64,000 bases of DNA from Saturnia japonica (GCA_033032175.1 CM065318.1:9424001-9488000); one strand, 5' to 3'; positions 48,394 through 60,314 are shown, counted from the stretch's first letter. The notes: generated by a model not told the origin, from the sequence alone. Numbers and translations: made by a program.

Positions 48394-48542
48394 ATATGGA
48401 ACGCAACCATTTTTAGTTCCTTTTTTCTGAACGTACAGCGCTTCCTTCCTGCTGTCACTTCGACTTGTTCTGTAACTGTAAAGTTGTACTGTAATAAAAC
48501 CAAGTTTATGAAAGAATATATTTTATTTACCACATCTACGCA
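48385..48542 (+). repeat. Right LTR of the Copia element
   Basis: 158 bp. The pol stop codon lies inside its first nine bases (TGA 48391-48393). Confidence 0.88.
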
Positions 48543-49720
48543 ATTTATAATAATTGCTGTAAAAATACTCAGTACTATCGAAATCTGAAGATAACCATGT
48601 TTCTGTTAAACAAATCAAGTCATAGTTACATTGTAAAACGCTAGAAAGAAAAGTATGCGATTTTGTACGCAGTCCTCTCACATTCTGATAATAAATATTT
48701 AACCATTTAATTTAAGCTCTTTTGAAAATAGTAATTACACAAACAATACTTATTCACATTATTATTGACAATATTTTTATTTAATATAATGAACGGACTT
48801 GTGACTATATATACATAATACTCTAACGTATGTTTCAAAGGAACATGAGTTGACATATTTTCAAAATGAAAACTACATAAAATTATTAAAATGATTAGCA
48901 AGGAAATAACATTATTGATAATACTATGAAGAGGTGATTTGCTTTTATAACAAATGTAATAAATAATAGGAATGCAATTATAGCTTATTAACTTTTTATA
49001 ACAAAGTTTTTTACACAAGAAATATAAACAGAACAGTCACTTTATTTTCTGGAGATCAGATTCTTTAGAAATACGAATAATACCTGATTTATCATTTTTC
49101 CTCATCAGTATTTTACAGTCTCTAACCCAAAGATAGGAATAGTTATAAAGGACTTTGAGTTCTCTGGCGCGTTTTAATAACAGCTTATTTGCGGGTGTAA
49201 GGTGGTCATTCAAGTAAAGGTTGGAAGCAGCTCCGGGTATACCGATCTCCGCTGTCGTTAAACCACGACGAGCGCGAACGGCTGCGATCAGCTGATCCTT
49301 ACGGTGTCGCTGTGTGAACCGTACAATAATGGAAGGGTGACGTACAGCTAGCTTATTACCATCGGTTCCAAAGTTGTTATAAGGTCGAACACGATGGATC
49401 GTGTCGAGAACTGTATCCAAGAGCGTAAAATCCACAACTCTGCATAAATCATTTAAAATATGATGTAAATTCTCACCACTGCGAGGGGGTACCCCTGATA
49501 ACTCTATATTATTTTGTCGGGAGAACTGGTCTTGCAGGCTATTTTCATATCTTAGCCCGAGTATTGTATCTTTTGCATGATTTAATTCTTTTTGTATTAC
49601 GGTCATCCCTTGAATTTTTTCTTCTACTAAAATCAGTCTACCTTCCATTCCTTTAAAACATGATTCTAAATCATTCCATTTTTTATTAAGATCTTGAATA
49701 TTTTTATTTGTATTATGAAT
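48543..49720 (-). repeat. 1178-bp LINE segment, right copy
   Basis: Second copy of 43250-44427, on the other side of the Copia element. At its right end it runs on into the rest of ORF1, whereas the left copy stops at the LTR. At its left end it begins at the LTR, whereas the left copy runs on into ORF2. Confidence 0.85.
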
Positions 49721-49987
49721 ATCAGATTTTACTGTACTAAATTATGTTTTCATTGAGTTAAAGTCTCCTCGGAAACTTTTGATTTCTCTTAATAAATCTG
49801 CCAGCACTGAATTATCAACAGAAGGATTCTTGCAGGAAATACACCGCCAAGCAGCCTTCTTCTCCGCTCCTATCCTACGATAGACACTTTCGGAGATACC
49901 GGCACACACATAGTGGTAACGACCTTCACATTCCTTGCATAACACAAAATCGGAAACAGTTTCGTTACACTTCAAACACAATGACAT
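49037..49987 (-). pseudogene. LINE ORF1 with PHD-type zinc finger, one internal stop
   Basis: 317 codons from ATG (49985-49987). Residues 4-52 form a C4HC3 PHD-like finger (CLKC, CKEC, HYVC, CISC). A coiled-coil stretch follows and then an RNA-binding-like domain (QNNIELSGVPP to WVRDCKILMRK). A TAA at 49742-49744 interrupts the frame between finger and coiled coil; otherwise it is open. ORF1 proteins of this layout package LINE RNA. Confidence 0.78.
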
Positions 49988-50100
49988 TTTATTATTATGA
50001 GATGAATATATTTCACAATCACGACGAAAATAGTGTAGATTTTTTAATATATTATTATACAGAAGCTAGCGCCTAAGCTATTATACTAGCATATAGACGT

Positions 50101-51612
50101 AGAGAAGCAAAATCAATATTTTTTTTAATAATTGGGTGTTGGTATTACAGTATTTTTTATTAACTGTTACTTAATAGTTAAAATAATTTAAACCCATTCA
50201 CATAACAATATATGAAATATTTATTATTCAATAACGCATGCATTTGACTTATTACATTTAAATATAAAGTGATAGAATATCTGAAAGTTTATAATAGACT
50301 TCAGACTGTAATATAACGTTATATGTTATTAATTAATTAATAACTTTAATAGATTTGTAATATTTAATAAACTTTCAATTATAATCATAATCTTATATAA
50401 CTATATCTTTTACACATACATACAAATATATACATATTATTAAATGTCTCCCTGTCTGTCTGTTGGTTTATGTTCTTCTCACGCGAAAGCCTCATACAAT
50501 TTACATGATTTTGTTTTAATTCACAGCTGTGTTATCTGGCTAGGTTATAGAATATATTTTGTTTCATAAAGTATACTACGAAATAATTAGTGGCGATAAT
50601 GGTGAATCAGTTAGGAAAAAAAAACGCTTTTGAGGTGCTTAAATGGGTTACGCTGAGTAAACCATAAGAGATATATAAAATTAGTGTAAGATATAATTAT
50701 AGATCATAAAAGGACCTACAAAAATGTCAGCAATAGCATATATCTATCTTCTAAGGATCACCCATAATAATCATTTTTATCTTTAAAGTAGCCAATAAAC
50801 AACCACCGTGTGTGGCGGGTGGAAGCGGTGGTAGTTATAGTCCATGCAAGCGAAGCCGCGAGCACAACCAGTAATAATGAATCAACGAAGCATTAATATT
50901 ATAACAACAGTATGTGTAACCGTAAGGTATCCAAGGTTCGCTAAGGGATAAACAAAGGCAATATGGAAGGAAAGGCTCCACGTCTTTAATGTAATGTAAA
51001 TTGGAACCAAAAAAGTATAACTGGTACTGGTGAAACTCACAGTTTATTTTTTGCGGGGGCGTTACATAATATGTGTTAATACCAAACAGACCGGTTATAC
51101 AAAAAATAGAGAAGAGAAAGTCTCGCAACGTATACTGATATATCCATATCCAGTAATGGTCAAAACTTATTTTGGAGACTAGTCCTGTGTTGTATCATAG
51201 TCAGAAAGATTTCTGTGCAAAGATAGAACATTTAAAAAGTATAGTGCCAAACCTGTCCATAAGATGTCTTAAGAATTAGTAAAAAGGTCATCAACCTTAT
51301 CTACTCTCATAAGTAACATTTGACCTTAATAGGTAATTATTTACAATTGAGCGTATCCTAATTAAAAAAAACTAAATGTACAATTAAATTGATATTAAAT
51401 ATACGATACTAATGATCTGCAATTAACTTACTCGTATGAAACGAACATCGATAACAAACAACTTATATACATTTTAAAAATGAGTTTTTAATTTAAAGTC
51501 CCCCAGTTTGTACAGTTGTTAGGCGTGAAGTAAGCGACTATACGTACGAGTATATAACATATGGAAGAACAATGTTGGTTGATGCGTAACTCAAGGTAAA
51601 AGATAAATGAGC
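50101..51612. other. Upstream region of the transporter first exon, unit 1
   Basis: AT-rich. Contains a minus-strand family A repeat part at about 50585-50875 (CGCTGAGTAAACCATAAGAG, TCTTCTAAGGATCACCC, GCAAGCGAAGCCGCGAGCA). The 97-codon minus frame at 50835-51128 has no domain and overlaps the repeat. Confidence 0.5.
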
Positions 51613-51648
51613 CATATATTTATTAAAAGTGGTGTCGTCGACAGTGAG
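51613..51648 (+). promoter_or_regulatory. Candidate core promoter, unit 1
   Basis: TATATTTATT at 51615-51624 lies about 28 bp before an arthropod-like initiator GACAGTGAG (51640-51648). A 5' UTR of about 235 bp without an intron would then lead to the ATG at 51878. Pattern-based only. Confidence 0.35.
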
Positions 51649-51877
51649 ACCTGTGTTATCGCAACAGACGAGATGCGAGCCGCTCATATGCACCGAGGCA
51701 CTCTCATATCGCGCGTCATTTTACAACTTCATATTTACTACTCAGGTTTTTGGAAACGACTATCGAAAAGCCACGGATTAACCGTATAGTCACCATCCAG
51801 AGCTGGCGACGTACAGTGCGGTGTGTGAAATAAATGTTTAACCGAAACATCGAACTCTAACTTTTACTATCATAAGC

Positions 51878-52856
51878 ATGATTGCGAGCACTGAAAATAT
51901 TTCTCACGTCAACGACCTCACCAACTCGAACATACGTCTCACCGGCACCTCTCAACAGTCATGGAGGGAAAAATCAAAAAACGCTATAAAAACAATTAAA
52001 TTTGTTCTTCGAGAGACTACGGTGGAACCGTGCCTTTTTACGTTCATGATGTGCACAGCGATTTCCTCGCTGGCGGTACAGAATATGCACCTCGAGAAAG
52101 CATGCAGGGTGAACTTCGACTACGGAGATGAGATTTGCGATCGCATAAGGGATCGCGACACGAAAGGTTTAGAAACCGAAAGCAATAACATTCAGTCCTT
52201 AGTCGCTAAAGTTATGGCCTGGAAATTTCCCGTACAGACTGCAATTCCGGCTGTTATAGTGATTTTCGTTGGAGCATGGAGTGATAAATATAAAAAACGA
52301 AAAATATGTATACTATTCCCATTCACCGGAGAGATAATATGTAATATAGGATTATTACTAGCGACGTACTACTTTAAAGAGTTGTCTTTAACAGCTACAG
52401 TGTTAATAGAAGCGTTACCAGCCGCGTTTAGTGGCAGTTACATCATTATATTTGTAGGAATGTACAGTTATATGGCCGACAGGACGACCCTAGAGAACAG
52501 AACGTTTCGGTTGGGACTCGTTACGATATGCGTAACCCTCGGAACACCTGCTGGCACCGCTCTCAGCGGTATACTGTTACGTGCTACAGGATATTATGGA
52601 GTATTCTCTTTACTTCTCGTACTGCACACATTATCATTTGCCTACGGCCTATTTAGACTCGAAGACGTATTACCTACTGAAGAAATCAAGAGTAACAGTG
52701 ACGTGACAGAAAATAGAAAGTGGAAAACTTTGCGTGATATATTACAACTCGTTGGCAATACAATTATGGTGGTGGTGAGGCCTCGTACGTATGATGGAAG
52801 AACACAAATAATTTCAGTATTAATATTGTATCTACTTATGGTTGGGCCGCTATACG
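51878..52856 (+). CDS. SLC46-type transporter, first exon (duplicate copy 1)
   Basis: Encodes the N-terminal half of a major-facilitator transporter. Residues 48-68 form the first membrane segment (TVEPCLFTFMMCTAISSLAV), followed by the EKACRVNF block, the loop, and motif A GAWSDKYKKRK at 132-142, more basic than in its paralogues. Membrane segments continue to MVGPLYG. The donor GTGAGT at 52857 gives phase 1, the same place as in the complete gene at 19191; the in-frame stop at 52874-52876 would be intronic. No exon 2 is found before the second copy of the unit. Unless it splices over unit 2 to distant exons, this copy can only give a half-transporter. Confidence 0.82.
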
Positions 52857-53677
52857 GTGAGTTTATTACATTTTAATTCTGTACTTATTGTAGAAATATA
52901 AAATAATAGTTAAAAAGCCAGTTATCCTTGAAAATATAAATTATTAGTTTATCGCACTCGTATTAATAGGTATAACATTTCAAGTTCTTTAACATTAATA
53001 TAACATAGTTTGAATCACGTAATAAGTAGGTATACATATAGTATTTATAAATAACTTTATCTCATAAAACATAAGTCCACAATTCAATAATTATTTCCCG
53101 GAATATTATAAGTTTTAGGGGTAAAACTTATTAAATTATATATAGCTACTAGCCGTGTCACACGGTTCCACCCGTAGTAAAGTTTCGATAAACTGTCCAC
53201 CGTACTGCCACCAACTCACTCTATCCTATCGTCGTTCTCACATCCCGTACTTGCTAAATGGATGCCGCCAGGATTATTTTAAAGGAGGTACATAAGCAAC
53301 TACACTAATAAAAATAAAATAAAATAAATAAAATATAATTTATAGATAATTATACATTTATTGTACAAATTTGAACAGCAACCTAGAAATCTTAAGATAT
53401 TACTTTTTTTTTAATCTTAACCTTTTCTATTTATTTTCTTTCCTTTCCCGTGTACCACCTTGCACCCTGTTGCCGGCGTCAATGCTTATTAATAGCTTGC
53501 CCGACTGCTTAGGGACTGCTGCTATAGGAACGTAGCGTGAAGTCATATAGCCTATAACTTTCGTCAACAAATAGGCTATAAAATGAAGAAAAAAAATTCA
53601 AGTCTCACTAGTAGTTTGCGAGATTAGCGAGTTCAAACAAACAATCCCTTGAGCTTTAATATTACTTTTAATAATAG
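52857..53677. other. Region 3' of first exon, unit 1
   Basis: Presumed intron. 53150-53300 contains a repeat head (ACTAGCCGTGTCACACGG). No exon seen. Confidence 0.45.
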
Positions 53678-54345
53678 ACTAGCTGTCCCCGCGGCTTTGC
53701 TTACATGCACTACAGAATGCCATCGATCGGGTACACACGCGAATTCTACTACATTACATTTCAATTATAAAAACAATAAAATATCTTATTTCAAAATAGA
53801 AAAAGGATGGAGCGTTATTGAAAAAAACATTTCTACAGATGCATTCATCCTACAACTACAGTTTAGTTATTATCAAATCATATTAAATCAAATATTGATC
53901 ATATAAAAGTTAAAATCTTGCTCCCCCGCTCCCGGCTATTTTAAAGACAAAAATACACTTTGCGAATGATTCCTAGAAGGTAGACATATACTCTCGCTGT
54001 TTTTTTTTTGTAGGTCTTTTTAATGTCTACAATTATGACTACATTAATTTGATATATCTCTAATAGTTTACTCAGCATACGACATTTAAGTTCCCGAATT
54101 GATTCACCATAACCAGTATTTTTTTATTAGAGCAGAACCATAATTATTTTTGTAAAATAAAAGTAGCCTAAGTTACTCCTTATAACATCAGCTATCTACC
54201 AGTGAAAGTCTCTTCAAAAATTTTCTAACCGTTTCGAAGATAACCCGGAACAAACATACAGACAAAAATTTTAAAAATGGTTTTTTTTTTATAGATATCA
54301 TAAATACTTACTTAATCTTTATTTTGACATTACAGACAGACACTT
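53678..54345 (+). repeat. Dispersed repeat family A with internal insert, unit 1
   Basis: Starts ACTAGCTGTCCCCGCGGCTT and has CAGAATGCCATCGATCGGGT, but about 175 bp (roughly 53742-53918) separates it from GCTCCCCCGCTCCCGGCTAT, which directly follows in the copies at 6225 and 39380. Later blocks (TTACTCAGCATACG, GCCTAAGTTACTCC, AACCCGGAACAAAC) are in place. Confidence 0.6.
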
Positions 54346-54984
54346 CAATTTTATTCATTGGGTAAATATCAGTATTCCTTAGATCATCAGATAATCTTCA
54401 GGTAATCTCATTATACTATAGTAATAATAAGCCCAATTTTTGGTACTTGTGAACTAACTCACTCTTGGTGGATTGTTTAAATTCTGTCAACCTGGTGATA
54501 TAAACGATTATCTATCAAGGTTATTCCGTTTCAATTATATTAAATGTTTATTTGTCTTAAGTTGAATGGGAAGTATTAAAATAATTCCATGCCCTAGTAT
54601 ATGTCAATTTAACAAAAAAAACTGTGCTTATTCCCGTGGAACATAATTTTTTAAGTCAAAAAGTATTCTATTCTCTAAAAGTATTCTATTATATTTCAAA
54701 GATTTTGCTCCTAAATTTTCCGTTATGTATTATATTATGTCTCTTAATTTTTTAAATGAAATAAATGCTAGTGATTGTTTCAAACCAGTCTCTTTTTATT
54801 ACTATTTTTTTTATAGTAGCACGGCAAATTGACTTTACTGTCCCTGAAGGTAAGGTAAGGTAAGGTCATCGCTGTCATGCCGGCTTATATTAATTTTGCT
54901 GGATATGCACGGTCTGATCCCAAAACGCGACACGCAAAAGCGAGTCACTATGACGGATTTTAAAATAATAAATAAATCTCCCAG
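54346..54984. other. AT-rich stretch, unit 1
   Basis: Holds GGTAAGGTAAGGTAAGGT at 54850-54867. No gene. Confidence 0.45.
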
Positions 54985-55110
54985 TGACCTGCCTCTCTTT
55001 GAGCCCCTCATTTCTCAGGGAGCTCTGGAAACCGTACCCATCCCAGCAACACAACACAAGGTTATTTGGTCGTGATCTTCTGTAGAGTGGAGGTATTCCA
55101 CCAGAAGGGC
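54985..55110 (-). repeat. LINE-tail repeat family C, partial, unit 1
   Basis: One incomplete 165-bp monomer (GACCTGCCTCTCTTTGAGCC, CCATCCCAGCAACACAACAC), cut by the duplication junction at 55110/55111. Confidence 0.65.
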
Positions 55111-55318
55111 TGATTTCTCTTAATAAATCTGCCAGCACTGAATTATCAACAGAAGGATTCTTGCAGGAAATACACCGCCAAGCAGCCTTCTTCTCCGCTC
55201 CTATCCTACGATAGACACTTTCGGAGATACCGGCACACACATAGTGGTAACGACCTTCACATTCCTTGCATAACACAAAATCGGAAACAGTTTCGTTACA
55301 CTTCAAACACAATGACAT
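55111..55318 (-). pseudogene. Duplicated start of LINE ORF1 (PHD finger) fused to repeat sequence
   Basis: The first 69 codons of ORF1 (finger C4HC3 intact) are repeated. Across the junction the frame stays open into antisense LINE-tail repeat to 54890, giving a chance chimeric frame of 142 codons. Confidence 0.75.
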
Positions 55319-56943
55319 TTTATTATTATGAGATGAATATATTTCACAATCACGACGAAAATAGTGTAGATTTTTTAATATATTATTATACAGAAGCTAG
55401 CGCCTAAGCTATTATACTAGCATATAGACGTAGAGAAGCAAAATCAATATTTTTTTTAATAATTGGGTGTTGGTATTACAGTATTTTTTATTAACTGTTA
55501 CTTAATAGTTAAAATAATTTAAACCCATTCACATAACAATATATGAAATATTTATTATTCAATAACGCATGCATTTGACTTATTACATTTAAATATAAAG
55601 TGATAGAATATCTGAAAGTTTATAATAGACTTCAGACTGTAATATAACGTTATATGTTATTAATTAATTAATAACTTTAATAGATTTGTAATATTTAATA
55701 AACTTTCAATTATAATCATAATCTTATATAACTATATCTTTTACACATACATACAAATATATACATATTATTAAATGTCTCCCTGTCTGTCTGTTGGTTT
55801 ATGTTCTTCTCACGCGAAAGCCTCATACAATTTACATGATTTTGTTTTAATTCACAGCTGTGTTATCTGGCTAGGTTATAGAATATATTTTGTTTCATAA
55901 AGTATACTACGAAATAATTAGTGGCGATAATGGTGAATCAGTTAGGAAAAAAAAACGCTTTTGAGGTGCTTAAATGGGTTACGCTGAGTAAACCATAAGA
56001 GATATATAAAATTAGTGTAAGATATAATTATAGATCATAAAAGGACCTACAAAAATGTCAGCAATAGCATATATCTATCTTCTAAGGATCACCCATAATA
56101 ATCATTTTTATCTTTAAAGTAGCCAATAAACAACCACCGTGTGTGGCGGGTGGAAGCGGTGGTAGTTATAGTCCATGCAAGCGAAGCCGCGAGCACAACC
56201 AGTAATAATGAATCAACGAAGCATTAATATTATAACAACAGTATGTGTAACCGTAAGGTATCCAAGGTTCGCTAAGGGATAAACAAAGGCAATATGGAAG
56301 GAAAGGCTCCACGTCTTTAATGTAATGTAAATTGGAACCAAAAAAGTATAACTGGTACTGGTGAAACTCACAGTTTATTTTTTGCGGGGGCGTTACATAA
56401 TATGTGTTAATACCAAACAGACCGGTTATACAAAAAATAGAGAAGAGAAAGTCTCGCAACGTATACTGATATATCCATATCCAGTAATGGTCAAAACTTA
56501 TTTTGGAGACTAGTCCTGTGTTGTATCATAGTCAGAAAGATTTCTGTGCAAAGATAGAACATTTAAAAAGTATAGTGCCAAACCTGTCCATAAGATGTCT
56601 TAAGAATTAGTAAAAAGGTCATCAACCTTATCTACTCTCATAAGTAACATTTGACCTTAATAGGTAATTATTTACAATTGAGCGTATCCTAATTAAAAAA
56701 AACTAAATGTACAATTAAATTGATATTAAATATACGATACTAATGATCTGCAATTAACTTACTCGTATGAAACGAACATCGATAACAAACAACTTATATA
56801 CATTTTAAAAATGAGTTTTTAATTTAAAGTCCCCCAGTTTGTACAGTTGTTAGGCGTGAAGTAAGCGACTATACGTACGAGTATATAACATATGGAAGAA
56901 CAATGTTGGTTGATGCGTAACTCAAGGTAAAAGATAAATGAGC
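55319..56943. other. Upstream region of the transporter first exon, unit 2
   Basis: Copy of 49988-51612, including the family A part at about 55916-56206. No additional content. Confidence 0.6.
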
Positions 56944-56979
56944 CATATATTTATTAAAAGTGGTGTCGTCGACAGTGAG
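56944..56979 (+). promoter_or_regulatory. Candidate core promoter, unit 2
   Basis: Same TATA-like and initiator-like elements as at 51613-51648, unchanged. Confidence 0.35.
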
Positions 56980-57208
56980 ACCTGTGTTATCGCAACAGAC
57001 GAGATGCGAGCCGCTCATATGCACCGAGGCACTCTCATATCGCGCGTCATTTTACAACTTCATATTTACTACTCAGGTTTTTGGAAACGACTATCGAAAA
57101 GCCACGGATTAACCGTATAGTCACCATCCAGAGCTGGCGACGTACAGTGCGGTGTGTGAAATAAATGTTTAACCGAAACATCGAACTCTAACTTTTACTA
57201 TCATAAGC

Positions 57209-58187
57209 ATGATTGCGAGCACTGAAAATATTTCTCACGTCAACGACCTCACCAACTCGAACATACGTCTCACCGGCACCTCTCAACAGTCATGGAGGGA
57301 AAAATCAAAAAACGCTATAAAAACAATTAAATTTGTTCTTCGAGAGACTACGGTGGAACCGTGCCTTTTTACGTTCATGATGTGCACAGCGATTTCCTCG
57401 CTGGCGGTACAGAATATGCACCTCGAGAAAGCATGCAGGGTGAACTTCGACTACGGAGATGAGATTTGCGATCGCATAAGGGATCGCGACACGAAAGGTT
57501 TAGAAACCGAAAGCAATAACATTCAGTCCTTAGTCGCTAAAGTTATGGCCTGGAAATTTCCCGTACAGACTGCAATTCCGGCTGTTATAGTGATTTTCGT
57601 TGGAGCATGGAGTGATAAATATAAAAAACGAAAAATATGTATACTATTCCCATTCACCGGAGAGATAATATGTAATATAGGATTATTACTAGCGACGTAC
57701 TACTTTAAAGAGTTGTCTTTAACAGCTACAGTGTTAATAGAAGCGTTACCAGCCGCGTTTAGTGGCAGTTACATCATTATATTTGTAGGAATGTACAGTT
57801 ATATGGCCGACAGGACGACCCTAGAGAACAGAACGTTTCGGTTGGGACTCGTTACGATTTGCGTAACCCTTGGAACACCTGCTGGCACCGCTCTCAGCGG
57901 TATACTGTTACGTGCTACAGGATATTATGGAGTATTCTCTTTACTTCTCGTACTGCACACATTATCATTTGCCTACGGCCTATTTAGACTCGAAGACGTA
58001 TTACCTACTGAAGAAATCAAGAGTAACAGTGACGTGACAGAAAATAGAAAGTGGAAAACTTTGCGTGATATATTACAACTCGTTGGCAATACAATTATGG
58101 TGGTGGTGAGGCCTCGTACGTATGATGGAAGAACACAAATAATTTCAGTATTAATATTGTATCTACTTATGGTTGGGCCGCTATACG
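57209..58187 (+). CDS. SLC46-type transporter, first exon (duplicate copy 2)
   Basis: Protein identical to the 51878-52856 exon, with two synonymous base differences. Donor GTGAGT at 58188, phase 1. As the copy nearest the right edge, it is the better placed of the two to splice to exons 2-5, which are not found up to 64000 and would need an intron of more than 5.8 kb. Confidence 0.82.
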
Positions 58188-59008
58188 GTGAGTTTATTAC
58201 ATTTTAATTCTGTACTTATTGTAGAAATATAAAATAATAGTTAAAAAGCCAGTTATCCTTGAAAATATAAATTATTAGTTTATCGCACTCGTATTAATAG
58301 GTATAACATTTCAAGTTCTTTAACATTAATATAACATAGTTTGAATCACGTAATAAGTAGGTATACATATAGTATTTATAAATAACTTTATCTCATAAAA
58401 CATAAGTCCACAATTCAATAATTATTTCCCGGAATATTATAAGTTTTAGGGGTAAAACTTATTAAATTATATATAGCTACTAGCCGTGTCACACGGTTCC
58501 ACCCGTAGTAAAGTAATTCGATAAACTGTCCACCGTACTGCCACCAACTCACTCTATCCTATCGTCGTTCTCACATCCCGTACTTGCTAAATGGATGCCG
58601 CCAGGATTATTTTAAAGGAGGTACATAAGCAACTACACTAATAAAAATAAAATAAAATAAATAAAATATAATTTATAGATAATTATACATTTATTGTACA
58701 AATTTGAACAGCAACCTAGAAATCTTAAGATATTACTTTTTTTTTAATCTTAACCTTTTCTATTTATTTTCTTTCCTTTCCCGTGTACCACCTTGCACCC
58801 TGTTGCCGGCGTCAATGCTTATTAATAGCTTGCCCGACTGCTTAGGGACTGCTGCTATAGGAACGTAGCGTGAAGTCATATAGCCTATAACTTTCGTCAA
58901 CAAATAGGCTATAAAATGAAGAAAAAAAATTCAAGTCTCACTAGTAGTTTGCGAGATTAGCGAGTTCAAACAAACAATCTCTTGAGCTTTAATATTACTT
59001 TTAATAAT
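58188..59008. other. Region 3' of first exon, unit 2
   Basis: Copy of 52857-53677, with a 2-bp insertion near 58514. No exon seen. Confidence 0.45.
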
Positions 59009-59676
59009 AGACTAGCTGTCCCCGCGGCTTTGCTTACATGCACTACAGAATGCCATCGATCGGGTACACACGCGAATTCTACTACATTACATTTCAATTA
59101 TAAAAACAATAAAATATCTTATTTCAAAATAGAAAAAGGATGGAGCGTTATTGAAAAAAACATTTCTACAGATGCATTCATCCTACAACTACAGTTTAGT
59201 TATTATAAAATCATATTAAATCAAATATTGATCATATAAAAGTTAAAATCTTGCTCCCCCGCTCCCGGCTATTTTAAAGACAAAAATACACTTTGCGAAT
59301 GATTCCTAGAAGGTAGACATATACTCTCGCTGTTTTTTTTTTTGTAGGTCTTTTTAATGTCTACAATTATGACTACATTAATTTGATATATCTCTAATAG
59401 TTTACTCAGCATACGACATTTAAGTTCCCGAATTGATTCACCATAACCAGTATTTTTTTATTAGAGCAGAACCATAATTATTTTTGTAAAATAAAAGTAG
59501 CCTAAGTTACTCCTTATAACATCAGCTATCTACCAGTGAAAGTCTCTTCAAAAATTTTCTAACCGTTTCGAAGATAACCCGGAACAAACATACAGACAAA
59601 AATTTTAAAAATGGTTTTTTTTTATAGATATCATAAATACTTACTTAATCTTTATTTTGACATTACAGACAGACAC
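59009..59676 (+). repeat. Dispersed repeat family A with internal insert, unit 2
   Basis: Copy of 53678-54345, including the same 175-bp insert, so the insert predates the duplication. Confidence 0.6.
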
Positions 59677-60314
59677 TTCAATTTTATTCATTGGGTAAAT
59701 ATCAGTATTCCTTAGATCATCAGATAATCTTCAGGTAATCTCATTATACTATAGTAATAATAAGCCCAATTTTTGGTACTTGTGAACTAACTCACTCTTG
59801 GTGGATTGTTTAAATTCTGTCAACCTGGTGATATAAACGATTATCTATCAAGGTTATTCCGTTTCAATTATATTAAATGTTTATTTGTCTTAAGTTGAAT
59901 GGGAAGTATTAAAATAATTCCATGCCCTAGTATATGTCAATTTAACAAAAAAAACTGTGTGCTTATTCCCGTGGAACATAATTTTTTAAGTCAAAAAGTA
60001 TTCTATTCTCTAAAAGTATTCTATTATATTTCAAAGATTTTGCTCCTAAATTTTCCGTTATGTATTATATTATGTCTCTTAATTTTTTAAATGAAATAAA
60101 TGCTAGTGATTGTTTCAAACCAGTCTCTTTTTATTACTATTTTTTTTATAGTAGCACGGCAAATTGACTTTACTGTCCCTGAAGGTAAGGTAAGGTAAGG
60201 TCACCGCTGTCATGCCGGCTTATATTAATTTTGCTGGATATGCACGGTCTGATCCCAAAACGCGACACGCAAAAGCGAGTCACTATGACGGATTTTAAAA
60301 TAATAAATAAATCT
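59677..60314. other. AT-rich stretch, unit 2
   Basis: Copy of 54346-54984, with a TG insertion near 59957 that lengthens a meaningless frame at 59899-60090. Confidence 0.45.

Larger units (their letters stand above)
44428..48542 (+). mobile_element. Copia-type LTR retrotransposon with decayed middle
   Basis: 4115 bp. Identical 158-bp LTRs at 44428-44585 and 48385-48542, starting TGTTGTTGAATATGG and ending ACGCA (possibly up to four bases longer). Primer-binding site TGGTAGCAGAGCG at 44597-44609 and polypurine tract AAGGGAGAG at 48376-48384. gag start and the complete RT-RNase H frame are readable; the part between is shortened and broken. No target duplication: the 5 bp left (TGAAT) and right (ATTTA) differ, and the same LINE segment lies on both sides. 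Confidence 0.9.
40312..50100 (-). mobile_element. CR1/Jockey-like LINE, split by a Copia element and partly duplicated
   Basis: Minus-strand non-LTR retrotransposon. 3' end at about 40312-40340 with an A-rich tail on the minus strand (plus TTTTATTTTATTTATTTAAT). ORF2 lies in 40548-43413 and ORF1 in 49037-49987. The part 43250-44427 is repeated at 48543-49720, with Copia 44428-48542 in between. The start on the right near 50100 is an estimate. The clade is judged from ORF2 motifs and a PHD-type ORF1. Confidence 0.75.
49780..55110 (+). repeat. 5331-bp tandem duplication, unit 1
   Basis: Begins TGATTTCTCTTAATAAATCT inside LINE ORF1 and ends GGTATTCCACCAGAAGGGC inside a LINE-tail repeat, where unit 2 starts at once. 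Two bases (TG) are shared at the breakpoints. Contents: LINE ORF1 start, family A repeat piece, candidate promoter, transporter first exon, further repeats. Confidence 0.92.

Noticed and set aside
50835..51128. 97-codon minus-strand frame, repeated at 56166-56459
   Set aside because: Overlaps family A repeat; present twice only because of the 5.33-kb duplication.
51607..51789. 60-codon plus-strand frame upstream of the transporter exon
   Set aside because: Overlaps the candidate promoter, no domain, more likely 5' UTR and flank.
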